64,000 nt of DNA from Catenaria anguillulae PL171 (lineage: Eukaryota > Blastocladiomycota > Blastocladiomycetes > Blastocladiales > Catenariaceae), in the NCBI GenBank assembly GCA_002102555.1, contig MCFL01000081.1, forward strand, positions 1-64,000. Reading direction: 5' to 3'. Position 1 is the stretch's first letter. Each line of letters begins with the position of its first letter. Shown here one piece after another: positions 21,333 through 34,218 of this stretch. Both the position numbers and the translations under genes were made by a program. Under the pieces are notes generated by a model that saw only the letters and a list, made by a program, of their open reading frames with translations, was not told where the DNA came from and searched no databases.

Positions 21333-24300
21333 CTACTGCAAAGCCTTGCCAAGCTTGACCAGCTCGTCATGCACCACAGGTACCATGCCACTTTTCCCAA
21401 CCAAAGCACCCACCAGTCCCTTCACCCAAGGCCGAACCGCCGCAACGGCTTTCGCATCCACTGCCTCAAGACCCTCGGCGTCCCCAGTAAGCGGAACACC
21501 AGCAGCGACTGCGGCCAAATGCACAAGCGCAACAGCCACCATTTGCGCATCACCCGATGTGGCACCGGTTGTCTCTAACTTGGCGGGAAACCCTCCCACG
21601 TCTTGGACAATGTACTTCAAATCCATCCCCAGGGCGGCAAACATGGGCAACAGCTGCTTGACGTGGTGAATTGCAGTCACGGCCAGGTTGCGCGCGGATA
21701 CGTCGCACGCGTGCTGGGCAACCGCCAAGAAAGCGACCGGGTCCGACAGTCGCAGGGCTGGCGGCGAGGATGCACCCGACTTGGTGACGGGTCGGCGTAG
21801 CAAGGTTGCAAAACATGCCCACATGTCAACAGCGACATCTGGCTTTGGCGCGCGCTTGCTCGGCTTGGTAATGGCGGTATGGCCGGTTGAAACAAGCGCG
21901 TCCACCATTTCTTGCGTAATCAAATGTGCGGCCAGCTCTCCGTCGCCCATTTGAGTCACCAAATCCGTCAGCATCGGGTGTCCTCGTGACGCCTTGACAA
22001 TCTCCGACACGAGCCAGGCCACAAACTCGCGAGCAACTTCGGCTACTTGACCGTTGGCTTCGGCGCCACCTACCCTCACCTTGAAAGCAACGGCGGCCAC
22101 GGCACCCTTGAGCAATGCCTCACGCTTTTGTCCCATGGCCAACTGAACGATCCGGGCAAGCGTGGCGTCTGAAATCGCGGCAGACAGTCCCTGCGTCAAC
22201 GACGTTGTCGGTGCGGTCCCCGAACCCGCCGGCGTGGCGCGAATCAGCCAATCCAATGTCTTTGCGAGCTGGTCTTGTAAGTGCCAGTCTTGTGTGCTTG
22301 CCAACCACTCGCTGACCAACTTCGCCGTTTCCACTCCGTACAGCCTGATGCCTGTCGACTCAACATTGACGTACGCCGACCACACGGCAGCCCACATGTC
22401 GGCTTCGCACTCGTCCTCCGCAACTTGTCCCTGCTGACCTTGCCCTTGCCCTTGCTGCCCATCACGCACGGGTTTGGCCGCCTGCCGACCAATGGCCACC
22501 ACAGGCAGCCACGAATCAATCACGCGACCCACCAAGTCTTTGCTGCCGGGACTCTTGACCAACGCCTCGGCCACTTCGGCCACCATGACACGTTTTTCGG
22601 GCGCACCAGTGGCATATTGCTTCTTCAAGTGCGCCAGAAATTTGTCGACCATCTCGGGACTCGTGGCGCCGGACCCAACAATGTGTGCGGTGGCAGCGGC
22701 CATGACGTGGCGGACGGCCGGGTTGGCATCAAAGATGGCACCCGACAGGGATTTCAGCAACGGATCGGCGGCGGATGAGGGTGGCGCGGAGCGGAGGACG
22801 GCGGTGTTGAGGAGCAAAATGACACGGGCGACGCCTCCGCGGGTTGGGAGACCCACGCCCTTGCGGACCGTGTTGATGAGGGAGGTGGTGAGCGAGGCGA
22901 GGTCAGCGGATGATGTGACAATCGAAATGAGTGATTCAAGCGTCGCCTAGTGGAAAAAAAAAAGAATGGCCAAAGGTCGAGTGAGCATGTTGGACAAACG
23001 GACGGACCGAGCAAACACCAACTGAGCACATACCATCACGGGCGACCCTTGCACCATGGTCAATCGCCTCGCATCCAACTGCGCCTGCGACATGTCATAC
23101 TTGTGCACATGGAATGTCAAGTAGTTCATCACCTGAGGCTCGAGCGCCGACAGCGCATCCAACAAGGCGCTGACAATCTCGGGCACCAGCGGCAACAATT
23201 CCTCCTTTTTTGCTGGTCGAATCCCGCCCTGCTCCCCCACGCCTGCGCTCGTGGCCGTACACATCTTCATCAATGTCCCTAGCGCAAACTTTGTGACTGG
23301 CGCTGCCGAGCTCCTCAACCCATCGAGCAAAAAGGGCACCGAAATACTTGGCGGCACGCGCGCACACACAACCGTGCACGCCCTGACTGCAGCCGACTGC
23401 ACCGAGTCGTGCACGTCGTCGAGCAACTTGAGTGCCGCGCGGCACACTTCCTCGGACAAGCACGACTTTGCCAGTTCGGGATCCACATTCACGGCCTCAA
23501 TGAGCGCCAGCAACGAGGATTCACGCACAATGGAGGCCGAGTGGCCCAGTCCGCTGAGCAAGGTGGACCCGTAAATCTTTGGCAAGTGCGCCGTCAACGG
23601 CGGCCATCCGCTGGCCACGTGCGTAAGTCCCTTGACAAGCGCCTTGGCCGCGGCGCCAATGTGTGCGTTGGGGTGACTGGCGAGCCGGAACAAGATGGGG
23701 ACAATGACTTCTGGATTCACATTGGGCAGCTCAAGCTCCCGATCCACGGCATCCAAGCCGTCGCCGGCACCACCTGCGGCCGCCGATTCGCCCGCCACTG
23801 ACTCAAGCATGCCCCACTTTGCCACAATCTTGACAAGCCGACACCCAACGGCCCCCTGTGCGCCCGCCTCGCGCATGGCGCCGACAAGCGCATCAAACAC
23901 CACAAAGGCCCTTGACGAGCTCGCGGCCGCCGGTGCCATTTGCAACGCCCTTGCCACGCTCGGCATGAGCTTTTCCGAAACAGCCTCGCCATCAGGCGTG
24001 GCTGCGGCGCGGTCCACATGCACTGCAAGAATGACGCGCGCGGCCGTGTCGGCGAGATCGGGACTCACGAGCGCACGCACGGCAAGGTCGTGTGCGCGAA
24101 CTACGGTCGGGTCGGCGGGAAGCGTGGGCAGGTGTGTCACGAGCGAGTCGAGGTAGAAAAGATGGGCGCGGCGCGTTGGTTTGGACGCGGTTGCTGCTGA
24201 CGTGTCGGTGAGCGTGAGCAGGGCTTGGATGAGGGACAAGTGTAACGTGGATGCATCGGAGGAGGAGTGTAGGTGAAAGTCGATGCAAGTGGCAAAGTGG

Positions 24301-26898
24301 CCGCCCGCGGCAATAGCCAGCGATTCGCCTGCGGCTGTCAATACGACCGTGGTGCCGGAGGAACGGGTGGATGGGTGGGTTGGAATGCTTTCCGAGACGA
24401 GCTGGAGAAGTGCGTCCGTATGGGTTGAGATGTTGCGGTACGTGAGCCAACCCAGGGCAGTCAGGCAAGTGCACAGGAGGTCGGCGGGTGTGGATGGCGC
24501 CTTGACGAGTTTGCCAAGAGTTTGAAAGGCTTCTTGCAAAAGCGAACCATCGATTGTGGGAGCTGATATCGCTGAAAGGTGGTGAGTAATGACGCGCACA
24601 GCAGCAAGCTGGACAAGTAGGCCAGGTGACGAGTCTGGTTGAAGCACATTGACGGCCGCCTTGAAATTCATCGTCAACAAGAGTTCTGCGGCTCGATGCG
24701 GCGCGCTGAGTGTCCCGACCACTTGCGACTGATCCACGTCCATAGCATTGTCGGCGGCGCCGGGCAAGAGTGCGCGAATCCGCCACTGAGTCAGGTCGCT
24801 TGTGGCCGCCCTCATCCGCTCAACCAGAGCCTTCCGCTCCAACGTCACAGGCAATTCTGCGCCGCCAATCACATGCAACACGTGCAACTGCCGAATGCAC
24901 GCCTCGACTACCTTGAATTGTCCCGAAGACGACGACGACGGTCCGTCCACGTGCATCAACCCGTTGGCCAACCATTGCATCCACTCGTCCACAATGGCCT
25001 TGTTAACGCTTTGTTGCACCCAAGCACGCAGTGCGCGCGCAAATGTGTACGACCGGAACACATCCACGGGGACCATGCGACGAGCGCTCCACGCGCAGGC
25101 GTGGACCACGACGTAGCGCCAGATAAAGTCGAGCGAAACCTCGTTTGGTTTCTTGGCGGTGGCAATGGCGCGAATCACTTGGCTGACGGGGGGTGCTTTA
25201 GGTTGGACCAGGAATGCATCGAGGCCGGACTGGGCTTCTTGCTGGACGAGCGACGAGGCAGATGGGGAAGATGCAAGGTTGAGGTGCAATGTCAATGTTG
25301 GGGAGATGGCGTTGGGAAGCAGTTTACAAGTAAACCGCAGAGAAAGGTAGTCGTAGAGGTCTGAGGTGGGTTGTGCTTTTGGTGGGTTCGATAGAAGGGT
25401 CGCTAAAGTGGACATGATGGACGCCGAGTCTGGCGTGAGCGGGACAAGAGCCGACGTGAGGCAGTCTTGAATGGCCAGCTTGAGGTTGGGCGGGTGAGAG
25501 CGGGCGAGGGCAAAGAGCGTGGTGAGCGTTTCCGGTGTGAATTGGGCGGGGACTGGTGAGCGTTCGAGACATACAGTTGAGTTAGTGTTGAACGGATCAA
25601 GTCCGAAAAAAAAATAGCAGCTATGTACAACGTACCACGCTGGAGCAAGACACCGAGGGCTACAACAGCCAGCTCAGTCACACGCGGATCGCCCGTGAGC
25701 TGCGCCAGGCCAGATTCACCGATGGATATGCCCTGGTTGATGGTTTTCAGAGTTCCGGAAACCAGAATGGGAGCAATACGGTCCAAAATGGATTGATCCG
25801 CCTACATGTATCAGTCATGTCAGCACCAGCAAAAAGATCGCGAATGGGTAGATACAAGCATACCGATCGTGCGACCCATTGTAAAAATCCGACCCCGCCG
25901 GCCTGAATCTTTGCGGTCGTGCCCTTGCCAAACATGGCATCAAAGACGACCTTGAGCAGTTCGGGGAAAGCATTTGCCGCGGTCTTGCTCTTGACCACCC
26001 ACGCCAAAACCTTTGTCTTCACCGCGACTGTGGCTGGCGTCGGTGTTTCCTGTTCGGTCGGCTGCGCCAGATATAGGCCCAGTATCGCCTTGACCAACCT
26101 TGCATCCTCCACGTCCACCTTGTTTTTGCGCCATGTGGTTTCTGCATGATCGGCGACGATGGCGACCGGATCACAAGTGCCAACAAACAAGGCGTACGAG
26201 CGGGCCCAGGCGGCCTTGTCAGCGGGCGTCCACCAGTGAATGAGGGAAATGAGCGTGCGCTTGGCGGTCGACCACTGCTCGCCGTTGGTCAGGTTGGGTA
26301 GACCCGAAGGCTGGCGCAGCGCATACGCCAAAGCGTCGTGGATGGTGGCCCATTCGGCGTCGGTTGCAAGTGCTGCAAAAAGGGTGTCGCGTGCGGCAAG
26401 GGCCGCAGGCGAGAGCGGGGGAAAGTCGAGGGCGTTTGTCGCGGACCGAGCAACGAGCGAGGCGAGCTTGAGTGTGAGCGGATGCTTGGCCGGGTCTGTG
26501 GATCCGATCGCGGCCGGAATGGCAGCAAGCAGCAGGGGAGCAAACTGTGCGCGGTCGGTCTTTGAGTTTGTCGACGCACGGTCGAGTGCAAGCTCGAGGT
26601 ACACGACCGAAAAATTGCGAGCAATGGTGGCCGTGTTTGCCCCCGCGAGCAAGTGGACAATGAGCGGTTTGACCGGGAGTGCGATTTGCGGGGCAGCCTT
26701 GATGCGGGCATTGATGTGCGAGAGCAGCTGCATGACTTTGGCCTGAACTCCGGGCGTGGTGGAGCTCAGCTTGCCAATGAGCGGCACGAGAAACGAGTCA
26801 ACGGCTGACGCGAGCTGTGTGTCCGTGTCGGCCAGAGCAAAGCGGAGCTCGACTCGCTCCACGAGCTCCAGATCATTACCGATGCCATTGGATGCCAT
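21333..26898 (-). CDS. ECM29: Proteasome adaptor and scaffold protein ECM29
   Basis: Four exons on the minus strand, 26898-25864, 25801-25636, 25552-23034 and 22946-21333, give 1777 aa, near the family's usual 1,800. Introns are 62, 83 and 87 bp with GTATGC, GTACGT and GTATGT donors, and all phases close. The N-terminus is diagnostic: VERVELRFALADTDTQL, then VMQLLSHINARIKAAPQIAL and PVKPLIVHLL, matching the ECM29 opening. The block TVRKGVGLPTRGGVARVI matches the conserved GVGLGTKGG region. The whole protein is helical HEAT-type repeats. ECM29 ties the 19S regulatory particle to the 20S core and acts in proteasome quality control and stress disassembly. It lies tail to tail with the NodB-like gene ending at 21168, about 165 bases away. 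Confidence 0.92.
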
Positions 26899-27492
26899 CG
26901 CTTGGAAATAAATTCGGGAGGACGTTATTCAGGTGGAGTTACAGAGATTGCATCGAGTCGTTTGGGTAGCACGAGGATATTGCCCTGTCCAGGAGACTTT
27001 ATACAATGTTGATGCCGCCATTCTCGCTGACTCATGATCAACCTACGTACACGCCAACCGACACCGACGTGGCCAACTCGGTTGGGAACCATGCATGTGG
27101 AACTTCAAATCCTGGATGCTCCTCGCAGATGCAGGCCGACTTGAATGACTTGGTGATTCGCCATCTGCGTTCCCGGGGGAACATGAGAAAATCTGTCGCA
27201 ATCAAATCAAGTCGAGCCCCGGGCCGGGCGGTCTCCCGATCGAATGGCGTGAGACATGCTTTCCCCTCGCATGGACTGTATACACTTGTGAAGCTCTCTA
27301 ACCTCTGGCCAGGGACTCCAGCTTGCACAACACACGAATGTATGTCTTCATTATGGACCTGAAATGAGAGCAATAAATACATGCTGAAGGAGGAGATGAT
27401 TATGTACAACGCGAAGAAAAAGCAAAGGACGCTGAGCCAAAAAACGTGGTAAAATGCACAGAGTTGGACAAAATGTACAGATATGAATAGAT
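26899..27492. other. Intergenic between ECM29 and MADS gene 1
   Basis: About 600 bases: the promoter of ECM29 and the 3' region of the first MADS-box gene, both read on the minus strand. No coding feature is seen. Confidence 0.35.
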
Positions 27493-29144
27493 TCAAAATT
27501 GACGGTTTTGCGGAGACTGAGCCAAAGCGGCCGCGTTTGCGTAAGGGTGCGAGTCAAGGACAGATGTAATCGTCACAAGCGGCGTCGCAGGAGGGGGTGA
27601 AGCGGGCGAGACGCTTTTCGGTCGGCCAAGTGCATGTGACAGTGGCGAAAAGGCGCTCGGGTTTGTAGAGCAAACGCTTGCCCGCCGACCCAGTTGGGCA
27701 CCACCAGTGGCAGTGGGCGCTGACAAGAGATCTTGGTTCGAGAGTGTCCCCATGCTATTCGCCTGAAGCCCGTTGCTGCAGTTGGTGCTTGAAACCAAGT
27801 CCAAAAATGCAAGTGGGTCATTGTGCTGAGCTTGCGGAGATATCGGCGTTGTCGACGTCGATGCCGCTGACGCCGCGAGCAATTGTGACGCAAATGACGC
27901 AATCGAGGGATTTGTCGGGGTCCCAACAGCTGAAAGCACAGTTGGATGGGCGGCGGGAGAGAGTTGCTGGATGGGCGAAACAGAAACCATAGAGCCGACA
28001 AGCGATGGTGTTGGTGATGAGCCTGGATGAGCCGCGTTTGTCCTTGGCGACACGGGCGAGTTGTGGTGTGAGGGCACCATGAGCGTGGGAATCGCGAGAC
28101 TGGTCACATCGAGATTCAGCGAATTGGTTGAAGTGAATGCTGATGTGGTAGGAAATGAAGAGGCTGGGTTGACTTGAGCACGCGCAGGCGAGGTGCAGGC
28201 CGACATCGAGTTGAAGCCCATGGCATTGTGTCCACCAAAACCAAGGCCGTTTTGGATTGGCCCAGCCAAGGGGCTCATTGGGTCGCAAAGAGTCTGGGCG
28301 CCGCTGTAAGGGGATGTCACACTTGGAGAAGGTGAAATCAGTTGCATTTGATCATGGTAACCAGCAGTCGGCGTTGTCGTTGAGGAAACAGTGATGTGAG
28401 ATGGATTCGGCGGGCAGAGAAGGTCGTTCGAGCCCACAAATGATTTCTGGCCGCTTGCTGCTACCCGCTGCCGCTTGTTGGGAGAGTTGAGCGACAAGGC
28501 AGAGGCAAAAACGCTACTTTCGTAATGCGGACGCTTGAGGTGTTGGTTGCCCACACCGTCTATAGTGAAGCCAAGACCGCTGATGGCATCCTCGTCGTCC
28601 AGGTCGAGCTCGTCCACATCGTCATCTTCCTCTTCTTCATCAGCCTCGCCGCCAAGCGAAACTGGAGTTAGGTTCGGAAAACCCTTGTCGTACTGTGAGA
28701 CAAGCGTAGACATCACGTAAGCCTCGATCCTCTCATCGCGACGAGCAAGTATGGTGTATGAAAACGTACAAAGAACGGTGTGCGCGTTTCCACAACTGGG
28801 CCAGCTCGACCGGTTGCGATTCTCGCAATCCACTGGTTCACGTCACCATTGTGCGGCCTCGGTACCAGGTTCTTTGGCTCACGCGTACGAGCAGCAACGG
28901 CAGAAAATTGATCCTCGGGGCCTTGTGGTGTTGGGAAACATGCCGCAAACTGGAAGACGCGGCCACGAACGTCACGTAAAACGATGAGAACCTCGGCCTG
29001 ACACAGCACTGCGATCTCGTGACCCTTCTTGAAGAGCCCTTGCCGCCGCTTGGAGAACGTCAGGCGGCGGTTTTTGGCGGTCTTGATGGGAGCAATGGAG
29101 GTGCGGCGGATTCTTGGCATTTTCGTTTTGGTGGAATCGGACAT
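27493..29144 (-). CDS. MADS-box transcription factor 1 (MEF2/Rlm1-like)
   Basis: Two exons, 29144-28770 and 28692-27493, give 524 aa. The 77-bp intron (GTACGT...CTCACAG) joins TPFF to YDKGFPNL. The MADS box spans about residues 9-65: AKNRRLTFSKRRQGLFKKG, then HEIAVLCQAEVLIVL and RGRVFQFA. The FQFA end resembles the MEF2/Rlm1 type more than the SRF/Mcm1 type. A conserved block after it (RTREPKNLVPRPHNGDV, ATGRAGPVVETRTPF) is shared with the paralog at 31453-34218. The C-terminus is a long Ser/Pro/Ala/Asn-rich activation-type region beginning with an acidic patch (DEEEEDDDVDELDLDDED). An ATG at 29120 is an alternative start. DNA binding to CArG-type sites and dimerisation are inferred from the family. 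Confidence 0.9.
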
Positions 29145-31452
29145 GTGATCGATGGTTGGGTATGTAGATGGTCAAGGCAGCGGGAGGTGGGAGGTGGGTG
29201 TCGTGTGCGAGACGGCGGTTTGTGATCGAGCGGGGATTGGAACAAGAAAACTGGTAAACTTACATGCATTGCGGTTGGGTCTCGCTAGGCTTTTATTGCC
29301 GCACATCCACGGCATTTCCTTGCTCGGCCCATCACAAAATCCAAGAAAGTGACCCAAACGAGGACTGCTTTGTGGTGCTCTAATGTCCAATTGCACCTCA
29401 CGTCAGAGCTCGTGGCCACAAGGTCAATTGTTCAATACTCTGTGCACATTTCGCTACACATGTATCAGGCAAACAGCTGCCCAAGCATTCCCCGAATGCT
29501 GGAAATAGCCTCGAATGAGCATACCTAAACGGCAACAGAATGGGAGCCCCCCAAGTGTTCTCATCAAGTCCTGGCTCGACCGTTTCGTAATTGCATGTCT
29601 CATTCAATTTCGGCTAAGGCGTGCTGAACGTGAAAGCACACCAGGCCATCGCAGATGAGCCAAAAAGTGCCACCACAGACATGAATCGCAACCAAGGGCA
29701 CTGTCTGTCACTACCTGTCTGACCATCTGATGCAATTCAGCCTGTGTACCGTCTCCCAAGCAAGGCTGCGATAACCAGGTCCATGTGCCAGAAGAACAAT
29801 TCAATTGCAAAGAATCCCTACTCTGGGTCACTTTCAGGCTCGGGAAATTGTCGGCACTGCCAGCGGATGCACGGAGCGTGCGCACTCCGCACCTCCGCAT
29901 GTCGGGAAACAAGCGACGGTGGAGGCTGTGCTTGGCAAGTTATCAAAACAGCGAGGCTCGTCAAAATGCCCCCGTTTCTGCGGAATGCACCCAGCCATCC
30001 AAAACATCTTAAGCCAGGTAAGAGTTTGTGACGATTCACTCCTGATGAAGCGCTCACACATGTACAATATGGCTTGTTGGTTCTTGGCCATGGCAGATTG
30101 AAAGTGATGGAGGCACGAGAGGCTCGTGCCTTGACGCGTTCAAAAGGCATGATCGTGATGGCTCAGAAAACATGAGACGGTGAGACAGCGAGGCCACAAT
30201 GTACTTGATCCACAATGGGCTTTTGCCACGAAATTCGAGTGCAGCATCCCGGCTGGATCGTGACGTTGTTTAGGTAATCAACTGCTTTTTGATGGCGCCA
30301 ACCTCCCCCTCCGAACAGTACCTAGACACCCCAGACCCACCTCGCTCAAACGAGAAAGCACGATTGATTGCAATAGTGACCACCGATCTCTTCGGTGTAC
30401 CAAATGAACGGGCTACCTCGCCAGGTCTACTATATACGCGCTACCTTCCCTCTTCGTTTTACACGTGTCGAAAAAAATCGTTCAATGATACCTGACGGCA
30501 GTTCTCAACGAATGATGCGTTGTTTGTCAACAACACGAAAGCAGATTGAAGGGTACGCACACATTGATCACAAAACAACAACAAATGGATAGAAGGATCG
30601 GTGGCCTGATCCGTGGGACACAATATGTACAATACTATCTTGGAGCTAACTGACACGAGACAAGGCTTAGCTCCAATCCGATTTCGCTCACTGGACCGTT
30701 ATGTTGACGGCTGTTGGAGCAGGCGCGGCGCGGCCTTTGGCATCGTGAAACGTGACATGAACTGCATTACCGACCGTCATCGGCATGTATACGTAAACTT
30801 GATAGTTGAGCTCATGCATTCGTTTGATCCCATATGATCCGCAACCACGTGGGTCGCTTCTTGAAGGCATCGCCGCGGAAAATGAGGAGTCAAAGCTCAT
30901 TCTTCCAAGTTCCTTGTTGCCCACCGTCCCAGCTGCCACCGTCCCCACATCGACCCGGGTTTGGACCTAATCCGGAGTACAATGAGGGCGCCCAATATCC
31001 CGAACAAGGCCGGATCGCTTTGTGCAGGCTAGCAGGACAGGTCGCCAACCCTTGTGTGAGTGACTGTGAAGAAAATGCCAGGGAGGAGGGGGAGCGTGGC
31101 GCATCCGAGTGTGCGGGGGTAATGTAGTGGATTGTGAGGACTTTGTTGAGTAAATGATTGGGTATCTGTATGCCGCGCAGATTAATGTTGAGAGGATATA
31201 TGGTGTACTTATTCAGAGGGGGGAGCCTTAACCAAAGCGAGAGCAAGCATCGCGCGCTGTCACGTCATCTCCAAGTCAACGTCCCCACCCTGGTCCGAGT
31301 CAATCGAGAAGAAGCTGTGTTCATTGGAAGCAAAACTGTGCTGAACGACTCACAAACACACGGCAATACCAAAAAAAGCGATAAATAAAAATCTAAATCA
31401 ACCAAACAACCTCGCTTGAACCTTTGTCCGCGTCGTTGTTGCGCCGCCTGCA
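29145..31452. other. Long intergenic region between MADS paralogs
   Basis: About 2.3 kb with no domain-bearing open frame. It should contain the promoter and 5' leader of MADS gene 1 and the 3' region of MADS gene 2. A small frame at 30834-31127 starts with ATG but shows no family signature. Confidence 0.35.
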
Positions 31453-34218
31453 TCACTTTGCAAAACCCTGCTCGCTCGCCTCACCCGAAGACCCACTTGC
31501 CGCCGCCACCCCCGCACTGCTTCCTCCCAACCCGGGCGTGGGACTTGCAAACCACATGCGTGCAAACGCTGCATCCTGATCTGCATCGCCCACATCTTGC
31601 GCCTGCCCTTGCGCGTGCGTGTGCGTGTGCATGGGCTGGGCAACACCCAAAAAGTCGCTGGGCGCCGCCAACCCGGCAATCACTTGGCTCAACCCGCCGC
31701 TGCCACCCGCTTGACTCAAGCCCGCTCCCGATCCGGCTGCGCTCATCATAAACACATCCGAGCCACTGCCCGTGGCAACCCCCACCGCATCCGTGGAAGG
31801 CGGACCAAGAATGTGTGCGAGCTGCTGCGACGCAGACTCGGCGGCCGCCAGCCCTGCGGCCGACCCGTCCACTGACAGCATGATGGGTGTTGGAGCGGCA
31901 GACGTGAGCGGCGTACCGAGAGCTTGGTCGAGCGGCGAGAGGATGGGTTGTTGATGGTGTTGGTGGCCGTGGACCCCGGGCATCAGGTATGGGCTCGCGA
32001 CGTGAAAGCCGGTAGCGTTGGCGAGCGGCGACGGTTGCGAGGTCGGGAATGCGGGCATGTGTGGCGACAGGTGATGGTGCGTGGCGGGCGTTGCGGAGGA
32101 GGTGGAAATGGACAAGAAACCCGAGGAAGAGGAGGTCGCGGGCATGGAGATGGAAAAGTCGGGCACGAAAGGGGCACTTGCGGCGTGGGCCATGGGCGAC
32201 ATGTATTGCTGGTTCTGGTGGTGCTGTTGCTGCTGGAATGCAGTCGCAAGTAAGAATGGGCTGGGGGCAACCGTCGTCGGCAGCATTTGGGGCGTTGTGC
32301 TAGCATTACCGAGCGCCACGCCTGGCGAGTACGGGCCCATGAGGGGCGTTGTGCTGGAGAAATGCGAGTTGCCCGTATCGAGCATCACGGGCGACATGCC
32401 CGCATTGTTGCTATTCATGTTGTTGCCGCCCGTAAACATGGGCGTCGACGTGGCAAGGTGCATGGGCGAGTGGTGGGCGTGCACGCTAGCAGCAAACGCA
32501 GCAGAGCTCGTTTGCGTCGAATCCGTCAAGAAGATGTCGGGCACCATGGGCATGCCCGTGCCCGCAACGCCATTGCTACTGCCTGCAGCAGATGACGATG
32601 AGGGCGTGGGCCCTGAGAGCGACATGAGCATGTGATCAAACGGACTCGCGGTCCCCGACGCAGCGGCCGAGCACGATGATCCCTCGGCATACGGGCTCAA
32701 CATGCCATTGACGCTGGTGTTGCCCACACCGGGAGACGACAATGTGCTCAGCGCGGGCGACGCGTGGCCACCGGAAAAATGGGCCGCGGACGACGGGCCG
32801 GTCCCTGGCACGTGCAAGAGAAAAGCAGGGTCGGACGCCGCCGCGGTGGAGGCAAATTCATTGGGCTGGAAGGGAGACAGAGGCGGGGCGACGCGCACGC
32901 GCTTGTTTGCTGCATCTGCCCCGTTGGCGTCTGCGTCCGTGTCGGAAGCCGGCGCGGGCCGTTTGGGCCGGCGAACAGCAACGGTGCCTCGGCGGCCGAG
33001 TCCGGCGCCTGACCCAGTGTTGTGCGCGGGCGGAGGCGGAGAGGTTGCGTTGATGGTGGGCGTAGTGGGCGGGCCGTGGACGGCGTAGTAGTTTGCAACA
33101 AGTTGTGCCTCTGCACGCTCGTTGGCCGGATTGAACTTGACATTGGACGGGGGCGCATCCGACGTTGCCAAGTCTACGGGATCAACGTTGAGGGGCGACA
33201 GACACATGTCGAGTGCGCCCATGAGCGGGTTGGATGCTGCTGCGGCCGCAGACGTGCGCTTGTTCTTTTGACTGGCGCGCCGGTGAATGCTGACTTTGCG
33301 CCTCGGATTGCGTGAAATGGTGGTAGATACAATGGGAGTGGATCCGGGCATGTGCAAGAGAGTGCGGCGGCGGCCAGAGTTGGAGCGATGGAGTGGTTGG
33401 AAGGGCAGCAGGGCGGCGTGGGCGGCCGGGTGGTGGATCGATGGCATGACTTGGGTGTCGGCGTCATGGACATTGGAGGCTGAAGCAGACTCTGACAGGA
33501 GGTGGTCGAGGTCGAATGGATCGTTGCTGGTGGCAGCCGTTGTCGCTGTCGTTGCTGTCGCTGTTGACGAGGCTGCTGCAGTTGTCGAGGAAGAGGCGGC
33601 CGTCGTGGATTCGTCCTCTGCATCCACGTCGTCCCCGTCTTCCTCATCCTCGTCGTCGTCATTGGCGGGAGCGTCTGACGGGATCAGGTTTGGGCGGCCC
33701 TTATCGTACTGCACGAGTTCAAAAAATACAATCGTTGTCAATGCCGTGGCCATGCCGTGCGATTCGATCAAATAAATGAACAAACAAACGCACATAGAAC
33801 GGCGTCCGGGTCTCGACCACGGGTCCAGCCCTGCCCGTGGCAATCCTCTGAATCCATTGGCCCACGTCGCCATTGTGTGGCCGGGGCACCAAGTTGGTCG
33901 GCTCGCGCGTGCGAGCGGCGGGATCGGGAGCGTTTGGGTCGGTTGGAAAACAAGCCGCAAACTGGAACAGCCGGCCGCGGACGTCGCGAAGCACAAGCAA
34001 GACTTCGCATTGGGTCAGGACAGACATTTCCCATGCCTTTTTGAAAAGGCCTTGCTTGCGCTTGGCAAAGGTGACGCGGCGGTTTTTAGAGTTGCCTATG
34101 CATGTCCAAGATGAACCCAAGCACACATGGGGTCAGTCAAAAACGGCAAAGACGGCCCGGATACGATGGAGCGTAGGTATGTACCAATGGGGGCAATGGC
34201 GGTACGGCGGCTTCCCAT
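31453..34218 (-). CDS. MADS-box transcription factor 2 (MEF2/Rlm1-like)
   Basis: Three exons, 34218-34185, 34095-33794 and 33708-31453, give 863 aa. The tiny first exon encodes MGSRRTAIAPI, and an 89-bp intron joins it to GNSKNRRVTFAKRKQGLFKK, completing the MADS box with WEMSVLTQCEVLLVLRDVRG. The second intron (85 bp) falls at exactly the same place as in MADS gene 1, before YDKGRPNLIP. An acidic stretch (DDDEDEEDGDDVDAEDE) and a very long Ser/Ala/Pro/His/Gln-rich tail follow, about 340 residues longer than in the paralog. Paralogy to 27493-29144 is clear from the shared TREPTNLVPRPHNGDV block and intron position. Without the first exon the MADS box would lack its N-terminal DNA-binding arm. 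Confidence 0.9.
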
